DNA of 47,316 nucleotides from Bacteroidaceae bacterium (GCA_017535725.1 JAFXTO010000011.1:1-47316), one strand, 5' to 3'. Counted from the stretch's first letter, positions 5,733 through 13,488 are shown. The notes: a model not told the origin generated them from the sequence alone. Numbers and translations: made by a program.

Positions 5733-6644
5733 TCACTCCTCATGCCTCCTCAAAGCCTCCCGATAGACGTCACGAACTCTATTGCGGAGGCTTTCGGGTT
5801 TCAGAACGGTGAGGGAGTTGCTGCGCGAAAGGAGGGCCATGACGAAATCGTTGGTTATGCGCAGACGAAGGGAGATGCGGAACTCCTGGTCATTGTCCAC
5901 GAGAATTCGCTGGGAGGGATGCAACGGCAGAGATTTGAGGAAACGACCGTCAAGAGGGCTATAGCAGAGTTCGATGTCTTCAATGGGCATCCGCTCATCG
6001 TTCCAAATGCCGTAGCAGTCGCGGTAGAGTTCTGCAACATTGATGTTCATACGACGGGAAAAGGTCTCAGCATCAAGGATGCAAAGATTAGATATGCGTT
6101 CGATACCGTAGGACTTGAGTTTGCCATCGTTGAAAGCTAGGAGATACCATCGCCCCTGGGACTCCTTGAGATAATGGGGATAAGCGCGTTCTACTTGGTA
6201 GGTGGTAACCTTGCGGTAGTCCTCGTAGACGAACTGAACGGGATGCTGTTCGCGAATGGCAGCAAGCAGAATGGCCATATTGTTGCTATGGGGCGGTCGG
6301 TGGTGCTCAGCGAGGATGTAAGAATGTAAAGGTGAATGGCTATCAAGTTCGTTCAGGAGGTCAAAGTTGAACAGCAGCTCTTCCAACCGTTCCTCACGAT
6401 TGCTTAAATCTTCTTTTATGGCATAGCACCCCAACTTTACATCGAATCCTATTGTTAGTCCGAAAGCTTCTTCGATGTGTCGGAAATCTCGTTCCAAGGT
6501 CTTCCCGGAAATATCCTTGTAACCACGTATTTCCATGCTATCATTCACCTCATTCAAAAGCTCTTGCTGGCTAATGTACCTTCTGCCACTCCTCACTTTT
6601 TGGATGATGACCAGCATTCGTTTGATACTTTCTAATTGACTCAT
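5733..6644 (-). CDS. WYL-domain transcriptional regulator
   Basis: A 303-aa protein. Residues 1-75 form an N-terminal winged helix (ISQQELLNEV, KTLERDFRHIEEAFG). The WYL domain is at about 125-195, with VQFVYEDYR, the hallmark GRWYLLAF (165-171) and SYGIERISNL, followed by a C-terminal WCX-like extension. WYL proteins bind nucleic acid or nucleotide ligands, and several control phage-defence loci (BrxR and CapW groups). Here the gene converges on the nuclease operon with no gap: its stop at 5735-5733 directly follows the nuclease TGA at 5730-5732. It may regulate that operon, or belong to the core genome beside it. No perfect -7 box was found upstream. Confidence 0.85.
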   Translation of the reverse strand: MSQLESIKRMLVIIQKVRSGRRYISQQELLNEVNDSMEIRGYKDISGKTLERDFRHIEEAFGLTIGFDVKLGCYAIKEDLSNREERLEELLFNFDLLNELDSHSPLHSYILAEHHRPPHSNNMAILLAAIREQHPVQFVYEDYRKVTTYQVERAYPHYLKESQGRWYLLAFNDGKLKSYGIERISNLCILDAETFSRRMNINVAELYRDCYGIWNDERMPIEDIELCYSPLDGRFLKSLPLHPSQRILVDNDQEFRISLRLRITNDFVMALLSRSNSLTVLKPESLRNRVRDVYREALRRHEE

Positions 6645-6703
6645 GACGATGTGAAGTGTGTCTTTGACAAAATAAATACGCGCTGGTATTTTCGTACATC
6701 AGT

Positions 6704-7489
6704 TTAGGGAAGCGTAAAGCGGGTACCGTCCCAACGGAAACGGAGGGGACGAAGCAGGGGAGTAATGAGCTGACGCTCGTACTTGTCGAGGTACGCGGGT
6801 TGGAGAGTGGCGGTCATCGTGACGGAATCCGGGGAGAGAGCGAGGCGCACGGGGTGGAAGGAGTCGAGCGAGCGAAGGGCCTGATGGAGGCTGTCTGAGG
6901 TAGAGGTTGCGGGTTCTGGAGTAACAAAGGCCGAGACAGGGGGAAGGGAGAAGCGGGGGAGGGCGGATGTGGTGCTGTCGAGGGGGGACCAGTCTGCATG
7001 AAAGAATTGGATGTTGGAGTCCTCGAGGCGACGAGGGGTGTCGGGTTCACCTGCCTGAATGGTGCGGACGAGGCAAAGGAGGAAGGTGGTGTCGGGGGAT
7101 GCAGCGGGGAGCAGCTTCATTTCCAAGAAGGAGGAAGGGCTGGTACGGAAGCGGGCGTAGTCGGAGGTGAGGGCTTCGAGGGTGACGTACTCATCGAGGG
7201 CATTGCGCACGCGCGCTTCCATGTTGTTCTCTATGAAGTCGATGCAATCCAGCCGGTTGTTCTTGGAAACCAGCGGGGCAATGGAGTCGGGCATCGCTGC
7301 AAAGACATCGCGCATCATTATCGGCTGCGCCGATAAAGTGAAAAGTGAAAAGCCCCTCTCCGACTCTCCCAGTGGGGGCGAGAGAGGTGAAAGGTGAAAG
7401 GTGAAGAGAGAAAAGGGGAAAGGGAATAATAGGGCTGCGCTGAAGAGGGAGCGGAGGAAGAGTGGACGTAACATAGTATGTTTCTTCAT
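6704..7489 (-). CDS. DUF3256 family protein with repeat in its signal region
   Basis: The 261-aa product matches the Bacteroidota DUF3256 family: MRDVFAAMPDSIAPL, NRLDCIDFIENNM, ALDEYVTLEALTSDYARFR, MKLLP and TIQAGEPDTPRRLEDS (residues about 59-160). Function is unknown; members are secreted. The N-terminus has a hydrophobic start (MLRPLFLRSLFSAALLF) and the normal processing site region (LSAQPI). Between them lies an extra Ser/Pro/Phe-rich stretch of about 29 residues encoded by a palindromic repeat (7335-7405). Whether the signal still works is unclear. ATG at 7474 (residue 6) is an alternative start. The 3' half is rich in Ser/Thr/Pro. Confidence 0.75.
   Translation of the reverse strand: MKKHTMLRPLFLRSLFSAALLFPFPFSLFTFHLSPLSPPLGESERGFSLFTLSAQPIMMRDVFAAMPDSIAPLVSKNNRLDCIDFIENNMEARVRNALDEYVTLEALTSDYARFRTSPSSFLEMKLLPAASPDTTFLLCLVRTIQAGEPDTPRRLEDSNIQFFHADWSPLDSTTSALPRFSLPPVSAFVTPEPATSTSDSLHQALRSLDSFHPVRLALSPDSVTMTATLQPAYLDKYERQLITPLLRPLRFRWDGTRFTLP
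7335..7405. repeat. CCCCTCTCC-type palindromic repeat inside DUF3256 gene
   Basis: AGCCCCTCTCCGACTCTCCC followed by a GGGGGCGAGAGAGG arm forms a GC-rich hairpin, flanked by AAAGTGAAAAG and GGTGAAAGGTGAAAGG runs. It is read in frame within the signal region. The arm resembles those in truA and at 8581-8715. Confidence 0.65.
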
Positions 7490-7495
7490 ATTTTT

Positions 7496-7637
7496 TTCAA
7501 CATTTCAATTTTAACTTCGTTGACTTTTGATTCCCGAGCTTTGCTCGCCTACCCGTAGCCTTTCACGACTCGGCCATCTCAAGCAAGCTTGATGGCGCTC
7601 GCTGCTCCAAAAGTTCAACATTTCAACTTTTCAACTT
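7496..7637. repeat. Intergenic repeat block with direct repeats and small hairpin
   Basis: Direct repeats TTCAACATTTCAA begin at 7496 and 7614 and flank about 95 bp containing a CGAGC-TTT-GCTCG hairpin (7535-7547) and a GCAAGCTTG segment. No gene lies in the gap between DUF3256 and the transporter. Confidence 0.55.
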
Positions 7638-7638
7638 T

Positions 7639-8577
7639 TTACCGGCTTCCCAGGTACAGGAACACCATACTGAGTAGGACGAGGGCGAGGTCTACGACCT
7701 TGTAGCGCAGGTTCTTCTCGTGGAAGACGAGGGCTCCGACGAAGAAGCTGACGAGGACGCTGCCGCGACGTATCATGGAAACGACAGCTATCAGCGCATC
7801 GGGCACGCTGAGGGCGTAGAAATAGACGAAATCTGCGGCGCAGAGGAAGAGGGAGATGAGGGGGATGGACCAGTGCCAATGGAAGGCGGAGCTATGGGGA
7901 CTATGAGACCCAGAAGACCCATGAGACCTATACTTCAGAATAAGCAACACCACCGCCATCATCACGAACTGATAGAACATGAAGTAGCTCTGGACTACCA
8001 TCCGGTTAAGCCCTACCCCACCCGACTCTGCGGGTGCCAACAGGAACTTATCGTAGAGGGCGCTTACAGCACCAAAGGCGGAGGCCATCACGGCGAGGAC
8101 TATCCAACGGTTGTGGCGGAAGTCGATGCCTTCCTTCTTTCCACTGCGGCTGAGGAGGTAGAAACCGAAGACTGCACACATCACACCTATCCACTGGTAG
8201 AGGTTCAGCCGCTCGCCAAAGACGAGGATGGCTCCGAGGAGCACCATCACGGGGCGCGTAGCATTGATGGGACCAACAATCGTCAGCGGCAGGTTCTTCA
8301 GGGCGATGTAACCACAGAGCCACGAAGCCAGCACGATGATGGCCTTCAGGAAGACGTATTTGTGTACCTCCCAGCCACATACGGGGACATAGAAGATGGA
8401 ATCAGGGGGCAGCTGTCCCACGGCAGAAAGGAGGACAAAAGGCAAGAAGATGAACGACCCGAAGAGGGTGTTCAGCGTCAGCACGACCACGACATCATTG
8501 GCTTTCAAGGCTTGTTTCTTGAAAACGTCATAGAAGCCGAGGAGGGCGGCAGAGGTGAAAGCTAAGAGTAACCACAT
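7639..8577 (-). CDS. EamA/DMT-family transporter
   Basis: A 312-aa protein with about ten hydrophobic segments in two repeats, the EamA arrangement of drug/metabolite transporters. Repeat 1 includes LLLAFTSAALLGFYDVFKK and VGPINATRPVMVLLGAILVF. Repeat 2 includes AVMASAFGAVSALYDKFL and DALIAVVSMIRRGSVLVSFF. It sits in the inner membrane; substrate unknown. Between the two repeats, about residues 215-230, is a low-complexity stretch (SHGSSGSHSPHSS) encoded by a 9-bp tandem repeat, probably a cytoplasmic loop. A GTGAGG Shine-Dalgarno-like sequence 4 bases before the ATG comes from the neighbouring palindromic element. Confidence 0.85.
   Translation of the reverse strand: MWLLLAFTSAALLGFYDVFKKQALKANDVVVVLTLNTLFGSFIFLPFVLLSAVGQLPPDSIFYVPVCGWEVHKYVFLKAIIVLASWLCGYIALKNLPLTIVGPINATRPVMVLLGAILVFGERLNLYQWIGVMCAVFGFYLLSRSGKKEGIDFRHNRWIVLAVMASAFGAVSALYDKFLLAPAESGGVGLNRMVVQSYFMFYQFVMMAVVLLILKYRSHGSSGSHSPHSSAFHWHWSIPLISLFLCAADFVYFYALSVPDALIAVVSMIRRGSVLVSFFVGALVFHEKNLRYKVVDLALVLLSMVFLYLGSR
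7903..7929. repeat. Three 9-bp repeats inside the DMT transporter
   Basis: ATGAGACCC, AGAAGACCC and ATGAGACCT lie head to tail, 27 bp and in frame, encoding Ser/Gly/His-rich residues between the two EamA repeats. Confidence 0.7.
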
Positions 8578-8580
8578 ACA

Positions 8581-8715
8581 GCCTCACCCCCGGCCCCTCT
8601 CCTATTGGAGAGGGGAGTATATACTATTGAATAAAAAATACCTACTCGCATATCATATTTCAGTGTTAAAGGTAATCACTCCCCTCTCCAATAGGAGAGG
8701 GGGCGGGGGTGAGGC
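8581..8715. mobile_element. Composite palindromic element (MITE-like), truA/DMT junction
   Basis: Arms of 38 bp at 8581-8618 and 8678-8715 are inverted copies with a single mismatch, 59 bp apart. Each arm is itself a hairpin (CCCCTCTCC-TATT-GGAGAGGGG type). The right arm encodes the last residues of TruA, and the left arm ends 3 bases from the DMT start codon. There is no transposase. The architecture recurs in truA (9221-9369) and before purM (20702-20850), so it is a dispersed repeat, possibly non-autonomous. Confidence 0.7.
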
Positions 8716-9562
8716 AATACTCCACATTCTGCAGGAACAGCCCCCTTGCTGGCACGCTATCGCCTGCGGCACAGCGGTCTTTCTTCTCTATGACCTCGCG
8801 GAAACCATCGAGGGTGAGCTGACCACGGCCGACCTCCATGAGGGTGCCGACGATGGCGCGCACCATATTGCGGAGGAAACGGTCTGCGGTAATCTCGAAG
8901 CGCCACTCGTGGTCGGACAACTGTACCCAGCGCGCCGAACGGACATGACAGATATTGGTCTTCGTGTCGGTATTCAGCTTGGAGAAACTGGTGAAATCCT
9001 CGTATTCCAGGAGCAAGGCCGCCGCCCGGTTCATCGCCTCGAAGTCAGGAGTACGGACCAAACGCCAAGAACGGTCGCGCAGGAAAGGTGACTTGCGGGT
9101 ATGCACATAATAATAATAGGTACGCGCACGAGCAGAGAAGCGGGCATGCATGTCATCCGGTACAGGGACGATTTTGTGAATGGCGATATCAGGAGGCAGC
9201 ATCCCATTCAGGCGATAAACCCAGCCCCTCTCTAACTCACGGCCCCTCTCTAACTCCCCCCGTGGGGGGGAGGACTGCATGTCCTCAGGAAGAGAAAATG
9301 ATTCCCTTACCTCTGAGGATTTCTGCGGGAACGAGGCTCCCCCCCCCACGGGGGGAGCGGGGAGAGGGGTATCAAAATGTGCCACCATCAATGCTGCATG
9401 CACGCCTGCATCCGTGCGCCCGGCTCCCGTGACCGCAATCTCTTGGCGCAGCAACAGGGAGAGGGCACGCTGAAGCACTCCCTGAACGCTCTCGCCATTG
9501 GGTTGTATCTGCCAACCGTGGTAGGCGGTTCCGTCGTAGCTGAGGTAGATGAAGTAGCGCAT
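8666..9562 (-). CDS. truA: tRNA pseudouridine(38-40) synthase TruA
   Basis: TruA converts U38-U40 in the anticodon stem-loop of tRNAs to pseudouridine. Family landmarks: YLSYDGTAYHGWQIQPNGESVQG (3-25, including two tryptic-like motifs), TGAGRTDAGVHA with catalytic Asp51, LNGMLPPDIAIHKI (118-131), HARFSARARTYYYYV, and ADRFLRNMVRAIVGTLMEVGRG near the end. At 298 aa it is about 45-50 residues longer than usual because of an insert at about 65-114 encoded by a palindromic element. Its last residues (LTPAPSPIGEGSDYL) come from a second element. The ATG overlaps the stop of the upstream endonuclease as TGATG. Confidence 0.95.
   Translation of the reverse strand: MRYFIYLSYDGTAYHGWQIQPNGESVQGVLQRALSLLLRQEIAVTGAGRTDAGVHAALMVAHFDTPLPAPPVGGGASFPQKSSEVRESFSLPEDMQSSPPRGELERGRELERGWVYRLNGMLPPDIAIHKIVPVPDDMHARFSARARTYYYYVHTRKSPFLRDRSWRLVRTPDFEAMNRAAALLLEYEDFTSFSKLNTDTKTNICHVRSARWVQLSDHEWRFEITADRFLRNMVRAIVGTLMEVGRGQLTLDGFREVIEKKDRCAAGDSVPARGLFLQNVEYCLTPAPSPIGEGSDYL
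9221..9369. repeat. Composite palindromic element inserted in truA
   Basis: GC-rich hairpin arms (CCCCTCTCTAACTCCCCCC with GTGGGGGGGAG at about 9242-9273; CTCCCCCCCCCACGGGGGG with GAGAGGGG at about 9336-9369) flank about 60 bp. The whole is in frame and replaces a short surface loop between HFDT and LNGMLPPD. The layout matches the element at 8581-8715. Confidence 0.75.
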
Positions 9563-11058
9563 CAGCGGACAGAACGGTTGAAGGTTACTTTCTTCGTTTT
9601 CTCACCATCACGAACCAAATACACCCCACGACGAAGAGGCCGACTATGACCCAGACAGCGACCTTGTTCGTCGAAGAAGAGCCGAAAGGAAGGCCCATCA
9701 GCAGGAGAAGCAACGCCAACTGTCTCATCAAGAGTGACATCAATGGACTGGATGCGTGACTGGCCACTGGCTGTGGCCACGAAGGGAGACATGCTACCAG
9801 TCCACGTCAGTTCACTGTTATTGAATGAGTAGGTCCTTCCTCCAATGACAAGATCTCCAATCTTGCCACCTGCATGGAATACGACCTTGGTAACTTTAGC
9901 ACCCGAGATAACGAAGACCGACTTATCGTAGAAACGTAATTCCCCATACTGACTGACTGCAACGGGAGTCACCGTCGAGCTGGCCTTGTAGTAACTGATT
10001 GTCAACCCATTGGCAGTTGCTGTATAGCCCTCGCCGTATGTTCCGTCTGACGTGGACGTCCATGTGAGCTCACTCAATACAATCGAGCCGGAAACAGCTT
10101 CGGGATCGTCTGGGTCATCTGGATCATCTGGATCGTCTGGGTCATCGGGATCATCTGGATCATCAGGATTATCCGGGCCATCAGGATTATCAGGTATCTC
10201 GCTTTGTCCGTGCGGCAAGGACACATCGAAGGCATAGTTGATGCTGTCGCCCCATACAAACTCACACAACGAGGGATAGTCCACGAAGGGGTTGCGGTTC
10301 TTCTGAATCTTGTACACGGCCTCATTGCGTGCACGTTCCACATCGTCCACGGGGTCTTGCCTGGCCCAACGCAGCAACATCTTCAAGGCCCAGTCCTTCA
10401 GACCAGGGTACTTCTTTCCATCGAAGAACTGCGAGGCCGTTCCACCATTCCAGTTGGGATGCAAGTTCTCGTAGCAGGCAAGGACATAGAAGTAGATGCG
10501 CGCAATATCACCCTTGATTTCATCGTTGGGTTCAAAGCACTGGCCTGTATATCCGCTCACGGTGCAGGCACCCAGCTTGCTATACCCATTGGCAGACTGA
10601 TAGGTTTCACCCCTGTTCTCGCCGAAGGGATAGTTGCCGCGGCGGTTGTTGACGTAGCCATCCGTAGGAACGACCTGCACGAGGTCACTCTTCATCAGTC
10701 CGCTGCCAAACCAGCTCTGCGGAACGGTATGCTCGCGGTTGTAGCTGTCGCCCTCTTTCTTGTAGGAGCGATTCTCTGCGGAGCCGCCTATCTCATAGTT
10801 GGTCGCATTGGAGTACCAGTCACGCAGGTAGCCGTCGGCTCTACGGTCCGTCGTCTTGTAGGCTTCGAGCAGCCCATCGTAACCTACATTCGTATGGTTC
10901 GTGATGATGCCGTACATCGCAGTCTTCAGGGACGCGGCCTTCAGACCATTGGCATTGGCATAGTAGTTCTCCAACTTGAAGGACTGAGCCTGTACAGGAA
11001 AGGCTCCAAGACCCAGCAGGAGCAGCGACAGAATGAATGACGAAAAGACTTTTTTCAT
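9562..11058 (-). CDS. Secreted endonuclease I family nuclease
   Basis: A 498-aa secreted protein. Signal peptide: about 1-24 (LLLLGLGAFPVQAQ). The endonuclease I (EndA/NucM, His-Me finger) domain spans about 40-280, with YNREHTVPQSWFG (His110 as general base), SDLVQVVPTDGYVNNRRGNY and WARQDPVDDVERARNEAVYK. An Asp/Pro linker of repeated DDP units follows (about 290-320), then a beta-rich domain (330-450) and a tail GVYLVRDGEKTKKVTF similar to Bacteroidota type IX secretion sorting ends. It likely degrades extracellular DNA or RNA for nutrients. It has a textbook promoter at 11081-11111, and its stop overlaps the truA start. Confidence 0.88.
   Translation of the reverse strand: MKKVFSSFILSLLLLGLGAFPVQAQSFKLENYYANANGLKAASLKTAMYGIITNHTNVGYDGLLEAYKTTDRRADGYLRDWYSNATNYEIGGSAENRSYKKEGDSYNREHTVPQSWFGSGLMKSDLVQVVPTDGYVNNRRGNYPFGENRGETYQSANGYSKLGACTVSGYTGQCFEPNDEIKGDIARIYFYVLACYENLHPNWNGGTASQFFDGKKYPGLKDWALKMLLRWARQDPVDDVERARNEAVYKIQKNRNPFVDYPSLCEFVWGDSINYAFDVSLPHGQSEIPDNPDGPDNPDDPDDPDDPDDPDDPDDPDDPEAVSGSIVLSELTWTSTSDGTYGEGYTATANGLTISYYKASSTVTPVAVSQYGELRFYDKSVFVISGAKVTKVVFHAGGKIGDLVIGGRTYSFNNSELTWTGSMSPFVATASGQSRIQSIDVTLDETVGVASPADGPSFRLFFDEQGRCLGHSRPLRRGVYLVRDGEKTKKVTFNRSVR
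10102..10193. repeat. 9-bp tandem repeats encoding a DDP linker
   Basis: Nine-base units of the GGATCATCT/GGATCGTCT type (minus-strand codons for Asp-Asp-Pro) run head to tail about ten times in the endonuclease linker. The length could change by slippage without a frameshift. Confidence 0.85.
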
Positions 11059-11080
11059 GATTGATGCGTTTATTTGGCGA

Positions 11081-11111
11081 CAAAATTACATGTTTTTCGC
11101 CGACCCACAAA
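11081..11111 (-). promoter_or_regulatory. Promoter of endonuclease I-truA
   Basis: -7 box TAATTTTG (11088-11081) and -33 TTTG (11111-11108) are separated by 19 nt, 23 bases upstream of the ATG at 11058. Confidence 0.78.
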
Positions 11112-11198
11112 ATTCTGAGACAAAAAAGAGCCAAGACCGAGGCCTTGACTCCCATTATTTCAAGGTTTGCGCGTAGGCGCGTACCTTTTTAAGTCTGT

Positions 11199-13427
11199 TT
11201 ACTTCACCACCACTTTCTTGCCATCAACGATGTAGAGGCCACTGCGGTTGATGGTCTTCACGCGCTGACCAGCGATGTTGTAGATGGTCTGGTTGGAAGA
11301 TGCGGTGGGGAGGTTGTTCACAGCTGTAGTGATGGTCTGGCCGTCAAAACTCCAGTCAGCAACATTCTTCACACCAGGAACAGAGAAGTACGTAAGGAAT
11401 TCACCCTGAATCCAGATTTTCTTGCCAAGGTTCTCAGGTACGGCCTTCAGGCTCAGAACTTCGCGCATGTCGAACTGCTTGCTCAGCTGCACGGGAATGC
11501 AATTGGCGGCATCTGTCTCGTCGGCCGAAGCAGCGAGGAGGATATTGGTTTCCAGCACTTCCTTGCCTTCGGGAGCCTCAACGCCAAAGACGCTGTTCTT
11601 CATGGAGCCATCAGCATAACCGACAATGTAACCCATGACCCAACCAGTGATACCGTTCTCCTTCACGTTGCCAATATGCTGAATATCAGCAATCGTGTAG
11701 GGATCATCGAGCTGTCCAGCACCTTCCAATTCATATTCTACAGGCTGTGGCTCTGTCTGGCCGTTGAGGGAATAGAGCTTGCTGCCAGTAGCAAATTCAA
11801 GGGTGGAGACTTCATCCTTGACATAATTGGTGATGAAGCCCACTACGATAACCTCGTCGCCCACCTTGAGGGTGTCTGTTCCGGTGAAGTTCTCACCGCC
11901 AAGACCCTTGCCGCGATAGACATAGAACTGGTTTTCAGTCTGACCGTCGTCGCTGATGTAGTAAGTAGCATTGCCATGCTCAATACTCATTTCCACCATC
12001 TCAGAAACGATACCTTTCACGAATACCTCAACATCGCTCTTGGCGCCACCTTCCAGCTTGGAAGCCTTCTCGATGAGGGCTGCAACGGTGAGAGGAGCTT
12101 CAGCAGAGCTGGTCCAGTCGATACCAGGAGTGGGAGGTTCAGGATTACCGCCGTCGGTCACACCATTGAGGCTGTAGATGAAACTCTCCTTGGAAACAGT
12201 TTCGGGAGTATTGCCATTGTAGTTCATAATCTTACCACAGACGATAACGGTATCGCCTACAGCAATCTGAGTGTCACCTTCTACCCATGCACGGTTGCCA
12301 AGATAATAGGTGCTGTAGACCTGGAACTGGTTTTCGGTGGTGCCATCGTCGGAAATGAAGAAGGTGGCAGTTCCATATTGTGCACTAAAGGTGTACTTGA
12401 TCTGAGAAATCTTGCCAGCAATATAGTAGTCCTGCTCGCTCTTTGCACCAGCCTCGAGTGCGCTTGCAGCCTTGATAGCAGCGAGGTAGTTGAATGGATT
12501 CTCCAGAGAGCCGTCGCCCCGCTCGCCTTCGGTGGGCTGAGGACCAGGCGTATCACCGCCAGCGGTCTCACCATTCAGGCTATAGATTTTGTTGCCCTGA
12601 TTCACTTCAATCGTGGAAACTTCGTCCTTGACATAGTTCTTGATGACGCCGACGACAACGACTTCATCGCCCACCTTGATGTCACCTTCAGCAAGCTTTG
12701 CGCCATCCAGACCGAAGCCACGGAAGACAACCAGTCCCTGAGCAGTGCCCGGGTCGTCAACTATGGTATAGGTAGCATTTCCATAAGGCTCGCCAGTACT
12801 CTGGTTGATGGTTCCTATTTCTGTGATTTCGGAAATCAGTCCCTTGACATAAACGTCCTTGCCACTTGTCTCGCCACCTTGGAGCTGAGCTGCTTTCTCC
12901 AAAACGGCAGCCACGGTCAGAGGAGCCTCTGCGGAGCTGGTCCAGTCAATCGTGGGAGTGGGAGTGGGCACTTCGCCACCGAGGTTGACAGTCATACTCT
13001 TAATCTGCGTGTTGGCAGCAACAGTAATCACAACCTCTTCGGCTTCACCAGTCCATTCTCCTTTGCCCAGGGTTCCTACATTGGCGGTATTGGCATCACC
13101 CCACTTGCTGCTGTTGAGAACAAAGTTGATGGAAGTAATCTTCTCGCCATTGGAAGCAACGGTCAGAGTTCCACCGTACATACGGAGGGAGCCGCTCCAC
13201 ATACGGTTGGCATTCGATTTCCCTGAGGGAGAAACAGTTATGGTCACATCACCAGAGGTGACGGAGCCATCTTCCGTGAAATCGCCGAAGTTATCTGTAC
13301 TGGACGAGAAACCAGTAAATCCAAACAACTCATAAGCATTGTCTGTGGAGAAGTCAAATACGACTTGTGCCTGTGCCATACCACAAACGGTTAACAAGGC
13401 CATCAAAAAAGAGTAGAATTTTCTCAT
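11199..13427 (-). CDS. Secreted multidomain protein with OB-like repeats
   Basis: The start at 13427 is chosen because MRKFYSFLMALLTVCGMAQAQ is a clean signal peptide; the frame extends to 13487 without one. The 742-aa protein has an N-terminal beta domain (about 20-150), then three related modules beginning IDWTSSAEAPLTVAA or a relative, each with VYVKGLISEI-like, NATYTIVDD/ISDDG and KVGDEVVVVGVIKNY-like segments and ending IYSLNG, the pattern of OB-fold-like domains. A fourth, DUF6359-like domain (YTIADIQHIGN, GWVMGYIVG) is followed by a C-terminal YNIAGQRVKTINRSGLYIV sorting-type tail. It is predicted to be exported or surface-bound. Function unknown. Confidence 0.8.
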   Translation of the reverse strand: MRKFYSFLMALLTVCGMAQAQVVFDFSTDNAYELFGFTGFSSSTDNFGDFTEDGSVTSGDVTITVSPSGKSNANRMWSGSLRMYGGTLTVASNGEKITSINFVLNSSKWGDANTANVGTLGKGEWTGEAEEVVITVAANTQIKSMTVNLGGEVPTPTPTIDWTSSAEAPLTVAAVLEKAAQLQGGETSGKDVYVKGLISEITEIGTINQSTGEPYGNATYTIVDDPGTAQGLVVFRGFGLDGAKLAEGDIKVGDEVVVVGVIKNYVKDEVSTIEVNQGNKIYSLNGETAGGDTPGPQPTEGERGDGSLENPFNYLAAIKAASALEAGAKSEQDYYIAGKISQIKYTFSAQYGTATFFISDDGTTENQFQVYSTYYLGNRAWVEGDTQIAVGDTVIVCGKIMNYNGNTPETVSKESFIYSLNGVTDGGNPEPPTPGIDWTSSAEAPLTVAALIEKASKLEGGAKSDVEVFVKGIVSEMVEMSIEHGNATYYISDDGQTENQFYVYRGKGLGGENFTGTDTLKVGDEVIVVGFITNYVKDEVSTLEFATGSKLYSLNGQTEPQPVEYELEGAGQLDDPYTIADIQHIGNVKENGITGWVMGYIVGYADGSMKNSVFGVEAPEGKEVLETNILLAASADETDAANCIPVQLSKQFDMREVLSLKAVPENLGKKIWIQGEFLTYFSVPGVKNVADWSFDGQTITTAVNNLPTASSNQTIYNIAGQRVKTINRSGLYIVDGKKVVVK

Positions 13428-13457
13428 AAATAAATAGGGTTTAAAGTGAATACGGCG

Positions 13458-13488
13458 CAAAGGTAATGCTATTTGACGTAACGGCAAA
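13458..13488 (-). promoter_or_regulatory. Promoter of the secreted OB-repeat protein
   Basis: -7 box TACCTTTG (13465-13458) and -33 TTTG (13488-13485), 19-nt spacer, 31 bases upstream of the ATG at 13427. This supports the shorter start. Confidence 0.8.

Noticed and set aside
9585-9767. Minus-strand 60-aa frame with two hydrophobic stretches and a KRRK end, overlapping the endonuclease I gene
   Set aside because: It is in another frame of a well-supported coding region and has no promoter or start signal. The hydrophobic look comes from Arg/Val-rich codons read out of frame. Translation data could reopen it.
10052-10237. Plus-strand frame of repeated Ser-Gly residues
   Set aside because: Antisense reading of the DDP-encoding 9-bp repeats.
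11676-13226. 516-aa plus-strand frame opposite the secreted OB-repeat protein
   Set aside because: Antisense shadow of a repetitive gene; the minus-strand protein has a signal peptide, promoter and sorting tail.
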